A stretch of 64,000 bases of DNA, from NCBI GenBank assembly GCA_031763025.1, contig JASSKH010000007.1:15338080-15402079 (forward strand), given 5' to 3'. Below, in pieces: positions 8,591-19,672 of the stretch. Both the position numbers and the translations under genes were made by a program. Source of the stretch: Macrocystis pyrifera. Its lineage: Eukaryota > Sar > Phaeophyceae > Laminariales > Laminariaceae. Each line of letters opens with the position of its first letter. The stretch's first letter is position 1. The notes beneath the pieces were generated by a model. That model was not told the origin of the DNA, ran no database searches, and saw only the letters and a list, made by a program, of their open reading frames with translations.

Positions 8591-10804
8591 GGTTTCGCAC
8601 TGAAGCTGAATACTTTTCGGGGGGGTTCCGTGAATTCTTACCGTCTACTTCTTGCTCCTCGTTTTTTAACATGGTTCTGTGATGAAGTTATGATGTGTAA
8701 ATTTTGAGGGAAAAAATCGTTCGTCTAGCCCGGGTTTCAGTGGGTATTATTTAATAGTATATTCCGGTGGCTAATAATCGAAACGCAGAGAGCAGGGACG
8801 GTACCGAAAAAAACCCGGAATTGAAAATGACTCGGATGAAGCTGAAAATTTCAGATGAGGGTAAAGTTGGGGCGGGGATCACGAATCCAGTGTCGAAAGT
8901 TGCCAATTTTCATTTGGTACAAAGTTATACAACTTTATGCTCCGCTTCGTTTTTATTCGCTGCCGCCGCAAAAAACGTCCAAGAAATAAAACATTTTGCA
9001 AGCACCTGTAGGCAACTAATTACACAACACCCCGATAATTCGAAACGCGCGTTACCTACGCGGCACCCTGCCCACTCTACCTCTTTTTACGTACTGCTGC
9101 AGAAGGAATCCCCACACTGTGTACTAGCAACCCTCTGCATCAAATAGGTGCTGCTCCTACTGGGGAACTTGATTTCCTTCTTTTTTTTCCTTGGACCACC
9201 GACCCCAGCATCCACCCAAACGTGGTCCACCCCGGTATCCATGATAATCTTCTCCTCGACTACGCTCAACTGAACCTTCGCGACAAGAGCCGGGTACTTG
9301 GCGAAAACGAAACACTTATCGTAGTCACACGCTCGGCAGGCTGAGCAAAAACAAGAAGCCGAAGAAGTGTACTGCTTGTGGTCGACGGTAACCTTCTCAA
9401 CACGAACCGTCTCTACCCCCGACACAGAATCCCCGATCTCCACATCCCCACCCTCCTCCTCCTCTTCTTCCCTCCTCTTCGGATGACCCCCCCCCCTCCG
9501 CCTTCTCCCGTTCCGTCTACTCTTCTTCCGACTCCACCACATCTGACTCTACTTCCGACTCGGGCTCTCCTGCTTCCTCCTCGTACTCAGACGACGAACC
9601 GTACCCCTCATCCGTGAGCAAAATACTCTTCTTCAGAGGCCGTCCACTACGCCTTGGCCCACCCCCGTCCGCCCCCGCTTCTTCAGAGACCTCTCCCCGC
9701 CCCCCCTCCTCCTGATCACTGAGACTCGCACTCCTCTGCCGCTTCCGACCGGTTCGCCTGCCCCCCCCCCCCCCCCCCCCTTCCCCCCCCTCTCGGCTCT
9801 TCCGGAATCTCCTGCCCGCCACCCTCGCCCCCCACCGTCCCCGCTCCCTTCTTCTCCCACACAGAGCTCCATGGCACATGCTCCCTTGCGACTTTCACGG
9901 TGAGCTCGGTCCCCTCCACTACTCCTTCGTCCACTCCCTTCGCCAACGACCAACCCTTGTTGACGACGTCCGAAACATCTGCCTTTCTCCCGAGTCTGGT
10001 AGCTGTGGAGGCCTCTGGTGTAGGCGTGTTGTCCACGATGAAGACGTAGGTGTCTCGAGTAGCTGTGATGCCCAGAAGATCCGCCTTCGGTCTGTATATC
10101 GCCGTCCATCCGATGAGCTTTGGGTGGACGCGTCGGACACGTTGCGATGACCACGTTGCGAAATATTCGGCGAGATTCTTCTTGCCGATATCGGCAAAAT
10201 ACTTCTCCACGAACGCCACCACACCATCTGCGCCGATGCCTCTTCCCATGCATGACCTGGTGAGCCTTCTCTTTCGCCTTCTTGGAACAAGCGTGCTCAA
10301 AGGCAGGGACGCCTACGGTAACAACCGGCTTTGTCCATCCGCCCCTCGCCTTATAATCCTTGCGGTCAGTGAGAAGTCGAATGCCGCAATTGTCCGGTCT
10401 GCTGCGGTCTGTGTGCATCTGCGATTTGTGCCGCACCGTGTGTTGTTTCAAGCCAGCATACACGATGCGAAGGCACTCGCCGTCTCCCGTAACAGCTGGG
10501 CCTTGTGGCCCAGCCTGAGACCGACTCATTCCAGGGCAGTTCCTGACGTGTTTTTTGGGTCTGATCAACTTTCTGAGTGGCTCTATCCCCCCTATAAATC
10601 GGCCAAGCGGGGTCGATTGACGCAAGTTCACAAAAACAAAATGTTCGGGAATGCGGCGGAAAAGTTCGGGGCGAAGGGGACCTTTTTTTTTCTTGTAAAC
10701 GTTTTTTTAACTTCGTATTTGGGCGTAAAAAATATATCCCCAAAGTCGATTTTTCGTTTTTTTCTTTTAGTTTAGGAGAGAACCTTCAGCTTTAGCGCGG
10801 AACC
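8591..10804. mobile_element. DNA transposon (2.2 kb) inserted in the retrotransposon
   Basis: The retroelement reading frame stops at about 8,590 and resumes at about 10,806. The inserted block starts with GGTTTCGCACTGAAGCTGAA (8,591-8,610) and ends with TTCAGCTTTAGCGCGGAACC (10,785-10,804). These are inverted copies matching at 17 of 20 positions. I saw no clear target-site duplication. The inner CACTG/CGCTA start faintly recalls CACTA-type termini but is not diagnostic. The insert carries one minus-strand gene, described separately. Confidence 0.7.
9100..10635 (-). pseudogene. Unrecognised minus-strand gene of the inserted transposon
   Basis: I do not recognise the family. Reading leftwards, an N-terminal segment (about 10,540-10,250) includes GDGECLRIVYAGLKQHTV and NCGIRLLTDRKDYKARGGW. 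A frame change near 10,250 leads to VAFVEKYFADIGKKNLAEY, VHPKLIGWTAIYRP and ATRDTYVFIVDN (about 10,240-10,020). A long Gly/Arg/Glu-rich, poorly conserved region follows (9,900-9,450, interrupted by a poly-C run at about 9,767-9,790). The C-terminal part (9,400-9,180) has a Cys cluster, CFCSACRACDYDKC, possibly metal-binding, and a basic tail. It needs two or three frame changes, so it is broken or spliced. It could be a divergent transposase or a captured host gene. Confidence 0.45.
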
Positions 10805-10805
10805 A

Positions 10806-11480
10806 GCTGACAACTTCGACGAGTGTACGCCTGAGCGTCCAATTTTTTCGAGAAGATAAGCCTACGTGCTCCCTCGTAGTTTGGGCCTGTGTGGTTCCCC
10901 CTTCCGTGATGCAGCATGCACTACTGCTGGGACCTGACAGCTGGGTGCGTTTTAATAGCCGCTCTTACTGCTCTCTGCCACCTCGGCCGTCTGACCAACG
11001 CGTTTTTGGCGAGCTGGAGTTAGTTCACTACACTCCCTACAGGCATGGTCGTTTACGCCATCGACCCCGCGGCTTCGGGTGGAGGCTTCTAACTACGCTA
11101 CGAGGGCGCCACAGGCGTCACCCTGTCCGACGATCCTAAACTGCTTGCAGTCAACCCGGTTCGCAGCGATGGTTCCCCGCACTCACTGGACACTACTTGG
11201 TTGACATGATGCCCCAGCCCGACCTACCCTCGATTGAGGAGCCCTTCGTCGCGTCCGGGCGACGGGTTTTTCCCCTCGTTGAAATGGCGGATCTCGAGCC
11301 GGGGGACATCCTTGGCGTCGCCCACGCCCCACCGATGAACGTCCCGCTGGACGTTTTGCAGCACAGCCACCGAGCCCCCGACCCCCCCTCCGGACTATCT
11401 GAGGCGTTTCCGGTCTCAAACAGTTACGGCTTCACCCCTCGCAGCTCCAGCCTCGCCTTCGCCTGCCCTGCTTGAGCGCT
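10806..11480 (+). pseudogene. Protease-to-RT connector of the retrotransposon
   Basis: The frame picked up after the inserted transposon reads LTTSTSVRLSVQFFREDKP, then VVPPSVMQHALLLGPDSW and VRFNSRSYCSLPPRPSDQRV. It then decays through frameshifts. Later blocks include GYFPGHYLVDMMPQP-like and FPLVEMADLEPGDILG pieces (11,195-11,340), the spacer that usually precedes reverse transcriptase. Confidence 0.65.
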
Positions 11481-11689
11481 TGAGTCCAGAATAACGCACT
11501 TCGTTCTTGCGCGTCTGGGCACGTTTGCCGTTACATCTGCGAGCGTTGGCGTTTGACCTTCACGGCACGGACTGGACCCCGGAGGCCATCGAACAATTGG
11601 GGGGTGTTCTCTGCGAATTTCCTGACGTTTTTTCGAAGTCAATCGGATTTTGGTTCCTGCTCCTTGAAGCCTTTCGTGATTTCGGTCCC

Positions 11690-12420
11690 GGAAGGAAGCG
11701 CTCCTGTCACGTCCAGGCCGCACCGCATCAATCCCATCGTGGCCAAAGAAGTGGACGCCACCTTGGACCAGTACCTGGCAGCAGGCCTGAATCAGCACTC
11801 GACCTCTCCGTACTCGAGCCCGCTGATGGTTATTCCGAAAACGTCTGGAGGCTTTCAGATCACCGTGAATTTCAAGAAACTCAATAAGATCAGCAGCCTC
11901 AGCCAGCTGCCTGTTCCTCGCGTGGACCAAGTCCTCGACTCCCTAGGGAAGGGACAGGTGTTTTCCCTCTTTGAATTGGTCTCCTCGTTCCACGAGATAA
12001 CCGCGCACAAGGACACCGTTCCTCTCACGGCGTTTTGCACTCCCAAGGGCCCTTTTCGAGTAGCTCGTCGTGCCTCAAGGCAGCAGTGCTTCGCCCGGCT
12101 GAGTCGTCAAGGTGATTAGCGAAGTCATGAAAGTTTGGCGCAGGTGGCAGCCTGCCTCGATGATATGATCGTTTTCGACTCTGATCCAACGACCCACGTC
12201 AAGACGATACGAGCCCTCTTCGAACGCCTGCGCAAACACAACCTCAAGCTCTCCCCCTCGAAGGCTCGCCTGGGCGTCACGGACTCAAATTTTCTGGGTC
12301 ACTCCATTTCACCCACGGGTATTCGCCCAAGTACGCAGAAAAAGTTTCGGCTTTGATGAAAATGCCCATGCCCAAGAACCTCAAGCAGGTCCGTGCGCTG
12401 ATGGGCGGCGTGGGGTATTA
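11690..12420 (+). pseudogene. Reverse transcriptase, broken
   Basis: Fingers and palm motifs are clear: INPIVAKEVDATLDQYLAAG, SPYSSPLMVIPKTSGGFQIT, NFKKLNKISSLSQLPVPRVD, GQVFSLFELVSSFHEI, LVVPQGSSASPG. A stop replaces the expected Trp after SASPG (about 12,094), followed by a frameshift. The catalytic block reads ACLDDMIVFD (about 12,149-12,180): the LDD is kept but the usual Tyr is Cys. HNLKLSPSKARLG and FLGHSISPTGI follow. The stop and frameshifts show the copy is dead. Confidence 0.9.
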
Positions 12421-12507
12421 CCGCAAATTCCTACCCGACCTGCCCAAGCGGATACCCCTTCTCACCGTCTTCTCCTGAAGGGGGTTAAGTACGACTTTAC
12501 GCCGGCC

Positions 12508-12960
12508 ATGGAAGTTATCGTTTGCCAGATCCTCGCCGAGCTCGCTGCCCCACCAATTCTGGTCTTCCCTGACTGGGACGCTGTAGCCGACGGCTTCCGC
12601 TCCTTCGACGTGTGCTGCGACGCCTGTATGGACGGTTTCGGTGCCACGCTCGAACAGGAACGCCCGGACGGCTCGGTACGGCACATTGCATATGTCAGCC
12701 GCTCTACCTTCAATCTCGAGGGGCACTGGGCCCAGTTGGACTTGGAAGCTGGCAGTATTGTCTGGGCCATCGAACGACTCGAGGTTGGCACGAAGTTCCG
12801 CATATTTTCGGACCACAAAGCGCTTAAGAGCATCGGCAAAATAGGGGACCACAAAGCGCTTGAGAGTATCGGCAAAATGGGGGACCACAACGCGCGAGGC
12901 TAGCGATGGCTCGAGTTCCTCACCGCGTTCGACTACGCTCTCGAGTACCGAGCGGCAACG
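12508..12960 (+). pseudogene. RNase H with an internal 36-bp tandem duplication
   Basis: Reads FDVCCDACMDGFGATLEQ, HIAYVSRSTFNLEGHW, DLEAGSIVWAIERLE, FRIFSDHKAL, the usual Ty3/gypsy RNase H blocks. A 36-bp unit encoding DHKAL.SIGK.G occurs at 12,811-12,846 and again at 12,847-12,882, then starts a third time as DHNARG before a stop. The family normally has one DHKAL block leading to DHNARV, so this is a copy-specific duplication. Confidence 0.85.
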
Positions 12961-13850
12961 GAAATTCTGATTTTCTATCTCGTTTGCTGGAGTCCGCGAC
13001 AAAACACGACCGCAGTAGGTCTAGTAGCCTCACCCCCATCGAGGACGGCAGTACTTTCCTCATCCAAGCCTGCGGACTTCGCACTCGCTCTTCGCCGACT
13101 CCTGGTGTCGGTTTCAGTGGGCTGGTGCCCCGCACCGAGAACGCCCTTTTGAGTGGGATGCCTTTTACCACCGCGGATTTTCGCAATTTTCGCGCTCACG
13201 GGTCACGTATGAGGATTGACAACTTTTCTGCTCCTTCGGGGAGATTCGTCGCTTGTGTATCTGCTCCCATCGCCACCGTCGATTGCCGTCCTGGCATGTT
13301 TTTTTTTTCGCCCACCGCCAACCCCGCTTTCGCAATGGTTTTTGTCGTACCCTCAGGGGGAGAGGACCAAGGCTCTGCTTAAGCCCCCGCTGCAGCGACG
13401 ATTGTCGCCCAGCGCGCTCCTCTCCCGACGAGCACCTTACAAGGATAAGATTCCGCCGTGATAATTGATCCGGCCGCGTCTGCCCCTTCGCCGCCTGGCA
13501 ACCCGGCGCCTCTGAATATCTTGCCGCCTACAGGCTGCATCTCCACTCAGACGCGCCGACGAACAGTCGCTGGCATCGTGCATGGCATCGTGCCGCCTGC
13601 TGTTGATATGACTTCGTGCCCGGCGGGGCCCCTAGACCATCCGCCCGGCGTGCTATCACCCCGCCGCGAGCCCCACGGCCGCGACCGTCCGCATCCGTCG
13701 TTATGACCCCAGCTCCTGTCGCCTCGTCGGTCCCGACGGTGCTCATCCCGTCCGACCTCGACCGCTCCGAGTCCGTAGGAACTCCTCTCTTACGGCTTCC
13801 GCTGCCAACTGACGCACCTCCCGTCACCACGACCGCCTTGGACGCCTTTG
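12960..13850 (+). pseudogene. RNase H to integrase spacer of the retrotransposon
   Basis: Begins with GNGNSDFLSRL, the conserved end of the RNase H tether, then a poorly conserved Pro/Ser-rich stretch in several frames (13,458-13,850), including PPVTTTALDAFGAAAEYQF. No separate gene is recognised. Confidence 0.55.
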
Positions 13851-14760
13851 GCGCAGCTGCCGAATATCAGTTCGGTGATTCCGCAGCGCGCTATTCGCAC
13901 GCTGACTGGGCTCGGGTACAACAGGCCGAGCCCGCGAGCAACGCCGCCATGCGCTACATCACCCTTGGCCGGCCGGAAGTCTTGCCCGCCGACTTTTTAT
14001 CGTGCTTCCCTTCCCACCAGCGCCCTCCCTTTTCGGAGATTCAGGAGCTGGCTAACAAAGGCCACTTGCACACCACCGACGCAGGCATGGTCCTACTCGT
14101 CCGACAGCCGTTCCCCCCCCCCCCCCTTGCACCGAGCACGCAACGCCCGGTAGGTCATACAGCCTGTTTAGTGAACGACAAGCCTGTTCATATTTATGTG
14201 CGGTTGCTCATGCGCCCCTGGGTCATGCAGGCTTGTCATTCCACGGCTTCTTGCCACCTAGGAATCGCGCGCACCCTACGTATGCTCGAACGTTTCTATT
14301 TGTGGATCGGTAAAATACGCATCTGCACCCGGTGGTGTTTACGCAACTGTTTGAAGTGCCAAGCACGAAAAACGTCGCGGCAGACGGTCTGGTGGCCCAC
14401 CATCACGTCGCCGTTGCCAGAAGGGCCCGGCTTCGCCGTCAGCGTCGACTACTTCGGCCCTCTCCCGGTGACGCCTCGAGGTAGTACCTACATCTTGCTG
14501 TGCACTCATCGTTTCAGCCGCTAAGCCAATATGTTCTCCGTCACAGCGGCGGAGTTCACCGCTGAGGGCACGGCTAACATTCTCATCAACCGGTATATTC
14601 CCCTCTGGAGATGCCCGTGCAGCATCCTCTCGGACAACGGCCTCCAGTTTTACTCCAAGCTTTCGCACGTCGTTTATCAGCTTCTCGGGGTTCGAAAAAT
14701 TGCCACCGGCTCCTACCACCCAACGGCAACGGTGGGGTGGAACGTGTAAACCACACGATG
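13850..14760 (+). pseudogene. Integrase: HHCC zinc-binding module and DDE core
   Basis: The zinc module is read as CHSTASCHLGIARTLRMLER followed by WCLRNCLKCQARK (about 14,235-14,370), giving the HHCC spacing. The core shows AVSVDYFGPLPVTPRGSTY (first Asp, about 14,445), CSILSDNGLQFYS (second Asp, about 14,630) and, one frame away, GNGGVERVNHTMAQ (Glu, about 14,735). All three acidic residues are identifiable, but a stop at about 14,522 and a frameshift at about 14,730 break the frame. Confidence 0.88.
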
Positions 14761-15180
14761 GCCCAGATGCTGGCAATGGTCGTTAACGGGCTCCAAAACA
14801 ACTGGGATGAACAGGTCTTTCATGTCGAATTTTGCGTACAATACTTCCGTCAGCACCGCCACGGGTTTGGCTCCCAACGAAGTCCATACGGATCGGCTGC
14901 CACGCCTCCCCCTCACGATTTTCGAGCCTGCTAGAGTCGCCGGCCACCAGAGTTTGGCCCGCGACCACCTACCTTACTGCGATTTGACGACGGACCGCCA
15001 GCAGCGTGCATACGATATCGTTCGCGATCACCACGTCCTCACTGTTGCTCGCGTGAACCACCGCAACTCCGCCCTTTCCGACGCTCTTCGTCCAGTCCCC
15101 AAATTCGCTGGGCGTCGGTACGCAAAGCCTGACACGGACGCCAAGGTCCTCAAGGCCAAACTCACATAACTGGACGGGCT
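14760..15180 (+). pseudogene. Integrase C-terminal region
   Basis: Two overlapping frames give NFAYNTSVSTATGLAPNEVH, LPRLPLTIFEP and DLTTDRQQRAYDIVRDHH, the standard C-terminal half of a Ty3/gypsy integrase. A stop after KVLKAKLT (about 15,168) separates it from the chromodomain part. Confidence 0.75.
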
Positions 15181-15815
15181 CCTACAACGTCTTCGCAGTT
15201 GGCCCCTGCTCCTCGGCGGATACCCCGGACGGATCTCCTCTTGGGGCCAAGCTGCTGTATTTGTATTTCCCTTTCGATATGCCCGGCGCTGATGCTCGCC
15301 GGCGCGTATCAGTTCAACGCTGCAGGGCCTGCGCCAACCCCCACGACCGTGGCGACATGCCGAAGTATTTACCCGCGGGGTTGACACAATACGTGCTCAA
15401 CAACTTCTCCAAGAAATCCCCCCCGTACCATGTCACCCAGGATGACGTTTCAACCCCTCTTCAACACCTCGAAGTGGAAAAGATTACCGGAGGCCAATCG
15501 GTTCGAGGTCAAGGTGGCTTCATCGAGGCAATGTACGAGACGCACTGGACAGGACTATCTCGACCATCCTGGGAACGGGGAATGGACCTCCAGCTTTCTC
15601 GCCACGAAATTTTGCGCTACTGGGCCGGCACCCCGAACCAGCACCGCCAAACCAACCGCCTATACCGCCGGATGAGAATCGGCGCAACCCAACGGGAGTT
15701 TTCTCGGGGTAACGGCGAGCGGTTTCTGGCACCCGGGTATGGCTGCGTATCGCACGCCGATTGGCTTCGCCGATACTGCAACACTGTACTTCCCAACGGG
15801 GCCCAATTTTAGTGC
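15180..15815 (+). pseudogene. GPY/F-like and chromodomain tail of the integrase
   Basis: After GSYNVFAVGPC and GAKLLYLYF pieces, a frame from 15,261 reads MPKYLPAGLTQYVLNNFSKK, PPYHVTQDDVSTPLQ, LEVEKITGGQSVRGQGG, MYETHWTGLSRPSWE and LQLSRHEILRYWAG. EVEKI, the central aromatic W..G and the W-E pair with a terminal L..YW match a chromodomain that targets integration to modified chromatin (about 15,470-15,640). It is followed by a basic tail. Confidence 0.8.
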
Positions 15816-16029
15816 AAGGGCGACGACGGTCTGTGGTGGCTCGGGAAAATCAGCGCGACTACGCCAACGGAATGGATATATTTGGTTCGATTTTTGGACG
15901 ACCCGGGACCGATCAAGCTTCCTCTTTCTCCGCTACGCAACACGGCGTCGACGAGAGCTGTACGAGGTTCTTGGTGTCTGCAAGTACACTTGGCTAGCGC
16001 GTTGGCACGGGGGGTCCAGCGTAACGTAG

Positions 16030-16921
16030 ATGAATCTCGAGGCGCCGCTGTGGATAGGTGATTTTCGCTTCTCGGCTGCGCTCGATTTTGTTTTTTCTTG
16101 TCGTTTTCCTGGACTTAGGAGAGTGGTCTACTTTTTGACGTTTTCCGAGTTTTCGGGTCGGGGTTTTTTCTGCTCGATATGCTTTTGATTTGTTTTTCTG
16201 GGGCTGGATTGGGGACGGTTTTTGCGTATTTTGTCCTGCCTACCCCTCCGCTCAGTGTCGGGGCTGGTCTGGGTAACCGGGCCACTCATTTGTAGCTAAG
16301 GATACGTTTCCGGAGTTGTGGGCTGGGTTTAGGTGGTTTTCTTGGCGTTCCGTGTTATTTTGCTTCTCGTCCAACCGATCCCTCCCGCTCGGGAGCTGGG
16401 GCCGATCTGGATATAATTGACAACACCTACTGGGGGACATGCCCTCCTTGTTTTTTGTGTCCATTTTTCGCTTTTCCGTAGACACTTTCTCGCCCTACCC
16501 TCGTCGCGGGTGGCATGGCGATGGCCTTCGTTGACGATTTACCTCAGTCCCTTAAGGCTAGGTCTTCCTTCTTTCTCTTTTCTGACGTACCTTTCCGGCT
16601 TCGTTACCTTGCCGTTCGGAGGTGTGGTAGAGGGTTTTGAGGAACCGTATCTTCGACTCATGTTCTAGCTCGTGGAATCGGGGTTTCCACGAATTTCCCA
16701 TAATGATGTATATACGGCTCATCGGAGTGGGCTAGTGTTACGGTACTGCTTCGAGTGAGGCTGAAAGCCCGGTAATTACCTGGGTTCAGGTATCGGGATC
16801 GTATTTGTAATACTTGGGAGGCCTATCTTAGATGGAAAATCAGGGGTTTTCCCAGTGAGGCACGAGCTTTGGTCTCAGTCTTCCCGTGCACGAAAGGAAT
16901 AACGCTGCTCTTCTTCTATCT
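16030..16921 (+). other. Non-coding DNA downstream of the retrotransposon
   Basis: T-rich DNA with repeated GGGGCTGG and TTTTTCTG pieces and no credible gene. It could include 3' untranslated or LTR sequence of the retroelement. I compared it by eye with the DNA left of 7,280 and found no matching repeat. Confidence 0.4.
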
Positions 16922-17032
16922 CTATTACGGGGGGCCATTGAAAATAGGACCAAATCTTGTTAGTAAAAATAGTTAAATATCTAACTTTTTGTGTGTACTG
17001 CAGGTCCTATTTACTATCGTCCCCCCGATATA
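16922..17032. mobile_element. MITE family M1, copy 2
   Basis: CTATTACGGGGGGCC at the left and GTCCCCCCGATATAG at the right, with TAAAAATAGTTAAATAT in the core and GGTCCTATTTACTAT near the right end. Closely related to copy 1 at 4,946. Confidence 0.7.
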
Positions 17033-18925
17033 GCAAACAACACACGTGAGTACCAACGAGTACCTGCCTAATAGGCAAACCTGTCCAGGGATACTAAATG
17101 TCCCGATCATGATCTTAACACAGGCATAAATTTCTCTGGTTATTACACCTACCTTTGCTTGTTTGTCCTCTCGTTGTTGTCGATCTATCTACCTGTAGCC
17201 GTTATAAGGATTACCCTGGGCTGGGTAATCGATCGATCTTTTATCCCTATAGCTGAGTAGGTAACACCTTCACATAGCTATGATGTAATCCAAGTGTGTG
17301 ATCTTGTTGTTTAACAGAAACGGCGAAACGACCAAAAAATAATAATAGGGGACGACGTAGTTCATCCTTTGCGTCGACTGTGTACGTAGTCCAACACGTA
17401 ATCGACACCCACCTGTCGCACGCGGGTGTCAAGTACACAGGGCTGCACAGCTGTGCGTGCGTTTGAGATGCGAACGAACGTTCTTGAAACTTGAAGTACT
17501 GCAATTCGGGAAGGGAAATAGGAGGAAGGGTACTCATCGAGTGCAGTTTACGAGGCACAAAAAAAAAAAACGATTGCCGTACGTCAGCATTCGGGAACGC
17601 CCGACAGGATTTGTTCACTATTCACACGAGCATCACCATACATACTATTACTATTTTTAATAATATTATTGTCATTGCCTTCGATGAAATGCATTCGAGC
17701 GCTGTTCTCAATTTACGTGTATTTTTTCTTGTGAAGTCGCAGTTGGAGTTGGTGGGAGTGACGAGAGAGACCAGTCGGCACCGGCACAGACTGCACCCCA
17801 GAAGGCGGGGTATGGCTCAGACTGGACGTCTGCGCGCTGGCTATCGGTACTCGTGGTCGTACTGGGCAGGGACATGGGATATTCGTCGTGTCGTAAAGGG
17901 TACTCAACATCCTACTGTAGATATACATTTCTACTTCGTGTTGTTGGTAGTGATGCACCAGACTCTTCCACAGCCCACTATTATATCACTAGAAGAGTGG
18001 GGATGAGGAAGAACGTGACAGATCTTCGGCGGGCGGCAGTGGTCAAGCTCCTGACTGCATGAAGCCTACTGCGTTGGCAGTTGTTGTAATGTCATGGATG
18101 TGTTGTTTTTGTTTTCGTACTCAGCCTCGTCATATACAGTATTACAGTAGTACTAACGACAGATGTCCCGTCAGCTGATCCAGAACAGGCGACAGGTGCT
18201 GTCAGCCGGCAGAGACTCGGGGCACACCAGCCAGGAACGACCCCGGGGACACAGGGACAACACGTCAGTTTCGCATGTAGTGCTACCAGCCGCAGCGCGC
18301 ACCACAGCGACACGAGCACCTGCACCAGTACTACAGCATTGGGATCGATTTCATTGAGATAATCGGTTTTGCAGTGCTAAATACATTACTTGAACGATGC
18401 GCGTCACAGCGCAGCAACCTTGTCCAACTGCTACAACCTCCTGTCGCGCGAGCTTGTCTCTGTCTAGGATAACGCAGGGACACTGGATGTCCTGGATATT
18501 CACGGGTGCAAACAGCAGCATAGTGTGAAGAACACACAGACCCACACCATATGTAAGGCGGTGTCTGGTGCCAGGTAGCCCTATTTTTGTGTACCGCGTG
18601 AAATTAACATAATTAATTGCACATACAACAATAATTGCACATACAACAATTCGATGTGAGTCGATGAGGGAAGAAAGGGCTGAATTATTCTCGTGATCAA
18701 AACAAAGGCAGGGACGGTAGTGGAGAGATGGGAGAAGACCCTGCTATGTAGGGAGAGATGGGAGGGATGGTTTATATTTGTGTCTTTCTTCAGTTGTTTA
18801 TCATTCTCACCAGATTGGTGCATTCTCTGGTTTCCTATTAGGTGGCATGCGGTGAAGTTTGTGTCAGTTGCGAGTCTTGAGTGGGGTACCTGATTTAAGA
18901 TTTAGGAGGCCAATCACGAGATTTT
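17033..18925. other. Intergenic DNA, no gene recognised
   Basis: Mixed reading frames with no domain signature. A short direct duplication of AATTGCACATACAACAAT sits at about 18,613-18,650 and a GAGAGATGGGAG repeat at about 18,722-18,762. Confidence 0.5.
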
Positions 18926-18929
18926 TTGG

Positions 18930-19105
18930 GGGGTTTCATCTCACTTTTACTTCCTAGCTTCTGAACAAGTCGTGGTCGCATGTGTCGTCTGCTTTATGTG
19001 TATCACCCAAACGGTTCAGCATTCCTGACTGCTTGTCTATTTTCATCGTTTTTTTGCCGTTTAACCCTCTGGGACAAGAAAAAGTCCCCAGGCTGGTGGA
19101 AATAT
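18930..19105 (-). mobile_element. Strongly decayed S1 SINE fragment
   Basis: Aligns with the minus-strand reading of the S1 body: CACTTTTACTTCC (for CACTTCCACTTTCC), CAAGTCGTGGTCGCATGTGT (for CAAGCCGTGGTCACAGGTGT), GGTTCAGCATTCC, ATTTTCATCG and AAAAAGTCCC. The order matches copy 3 at 34,070. The head is not recognisable. Confidence 0.55.
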
Positions 19106-19631
19106 CAGCTTAATGTCTCAACTGCGTACCAGGTATAATAGCTGCGCTATTAGTACTTGCTCGGTATCTGTCTTGCTTCGTTCTCAGTTTGTCATGCCGT
19201 CTTATTTTAATCATTGCTGCGGAGACCATTTTGCAAAACTCTGACTTTTTCTCATTACACAGCTTGTTAGAATCAAGATCTTCTTCAATAATGTGACAAG
19301 TCACCCCTGCACTGTCGTGATGGTACACGGTTTGATGGTTACACCATACCAGTGGTATTATGGAAAAATCACGGCAATACCACGTGATGTGGTATGTTAG
19401 TGGTATGGTATGGTGGTACGGTGTGGTGGATATATTTTATGGCTAAATATTGCCTGGTGGTATGGTATGTTTCGGTATATAAGGTGTCGAGTCGAATACG
19501 TCGTACCTGGTATGAATATAATTTGTAACAGAATTAATATATCGATCACTGGAACGAACTACAGGTAATACAAGTTCGAAAATATAAGAGATGCGGACAG
19601 ACAGACATATCTGCAATACCAAAATAGAGAC

Positions 19632-19672
19632 TCAGTTTTACAAACTGAGAAATACTCAGTTTGTAAAACTGA
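19632..19672. repeat. Perfect 18-bp hairpin
   Basis: TCAGTTTTACAAACTGAG (19,632-19,649) pairs perfectly with CTCAGTTTGTAAAACTGA (19,655-19,672) around a 5-base AT loop. Each arm is itself nearly palindromic. Confidence 0.8.

Larger units (their letters stand above)
7282..16030 (+). mobile_element. Degenerate chromodomain Ty3/gypsy retrotransposon with an upstream NADAR domain
   Basis: The element shows, in order, a Pro-rich leader (about 7,290-7,640), a NADAR-like domain, aspartic protease, reverse transcriptase, RNase H, an integrase zinc-binding module, integrase core and chromodomain. PR-RT-RH-IN-chromodomain is the order of Ty3/gypsy chromodomain elements. It is broken by many frameshifts and stops and by a DNA-transposon insertion at 8,591-10,804. 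I could not find a matching pair of long terminal repeats, a primer-binding site or a CCHC gag, so the left end is probably truncated or unrecognised. Its base composition is more GC-rich than the surrounding intergenic DNA. The left boundary is uncertain; the right boundary is set where coding similarity ends. Confidence 0.85.

Noticed and set aside
7707..8672. Minus-strand open frame of about 320 codons
   Set aside because: It is antisense to the NADAR-like and protease coding blocks, has no domain, and is open only because that region is GC-rich.
10050..10775. Plus-strand open frame of about 240 codons
   Set aside because: It is antisense to the better-supported minus-strand transposon gene and has no recognisable motif.
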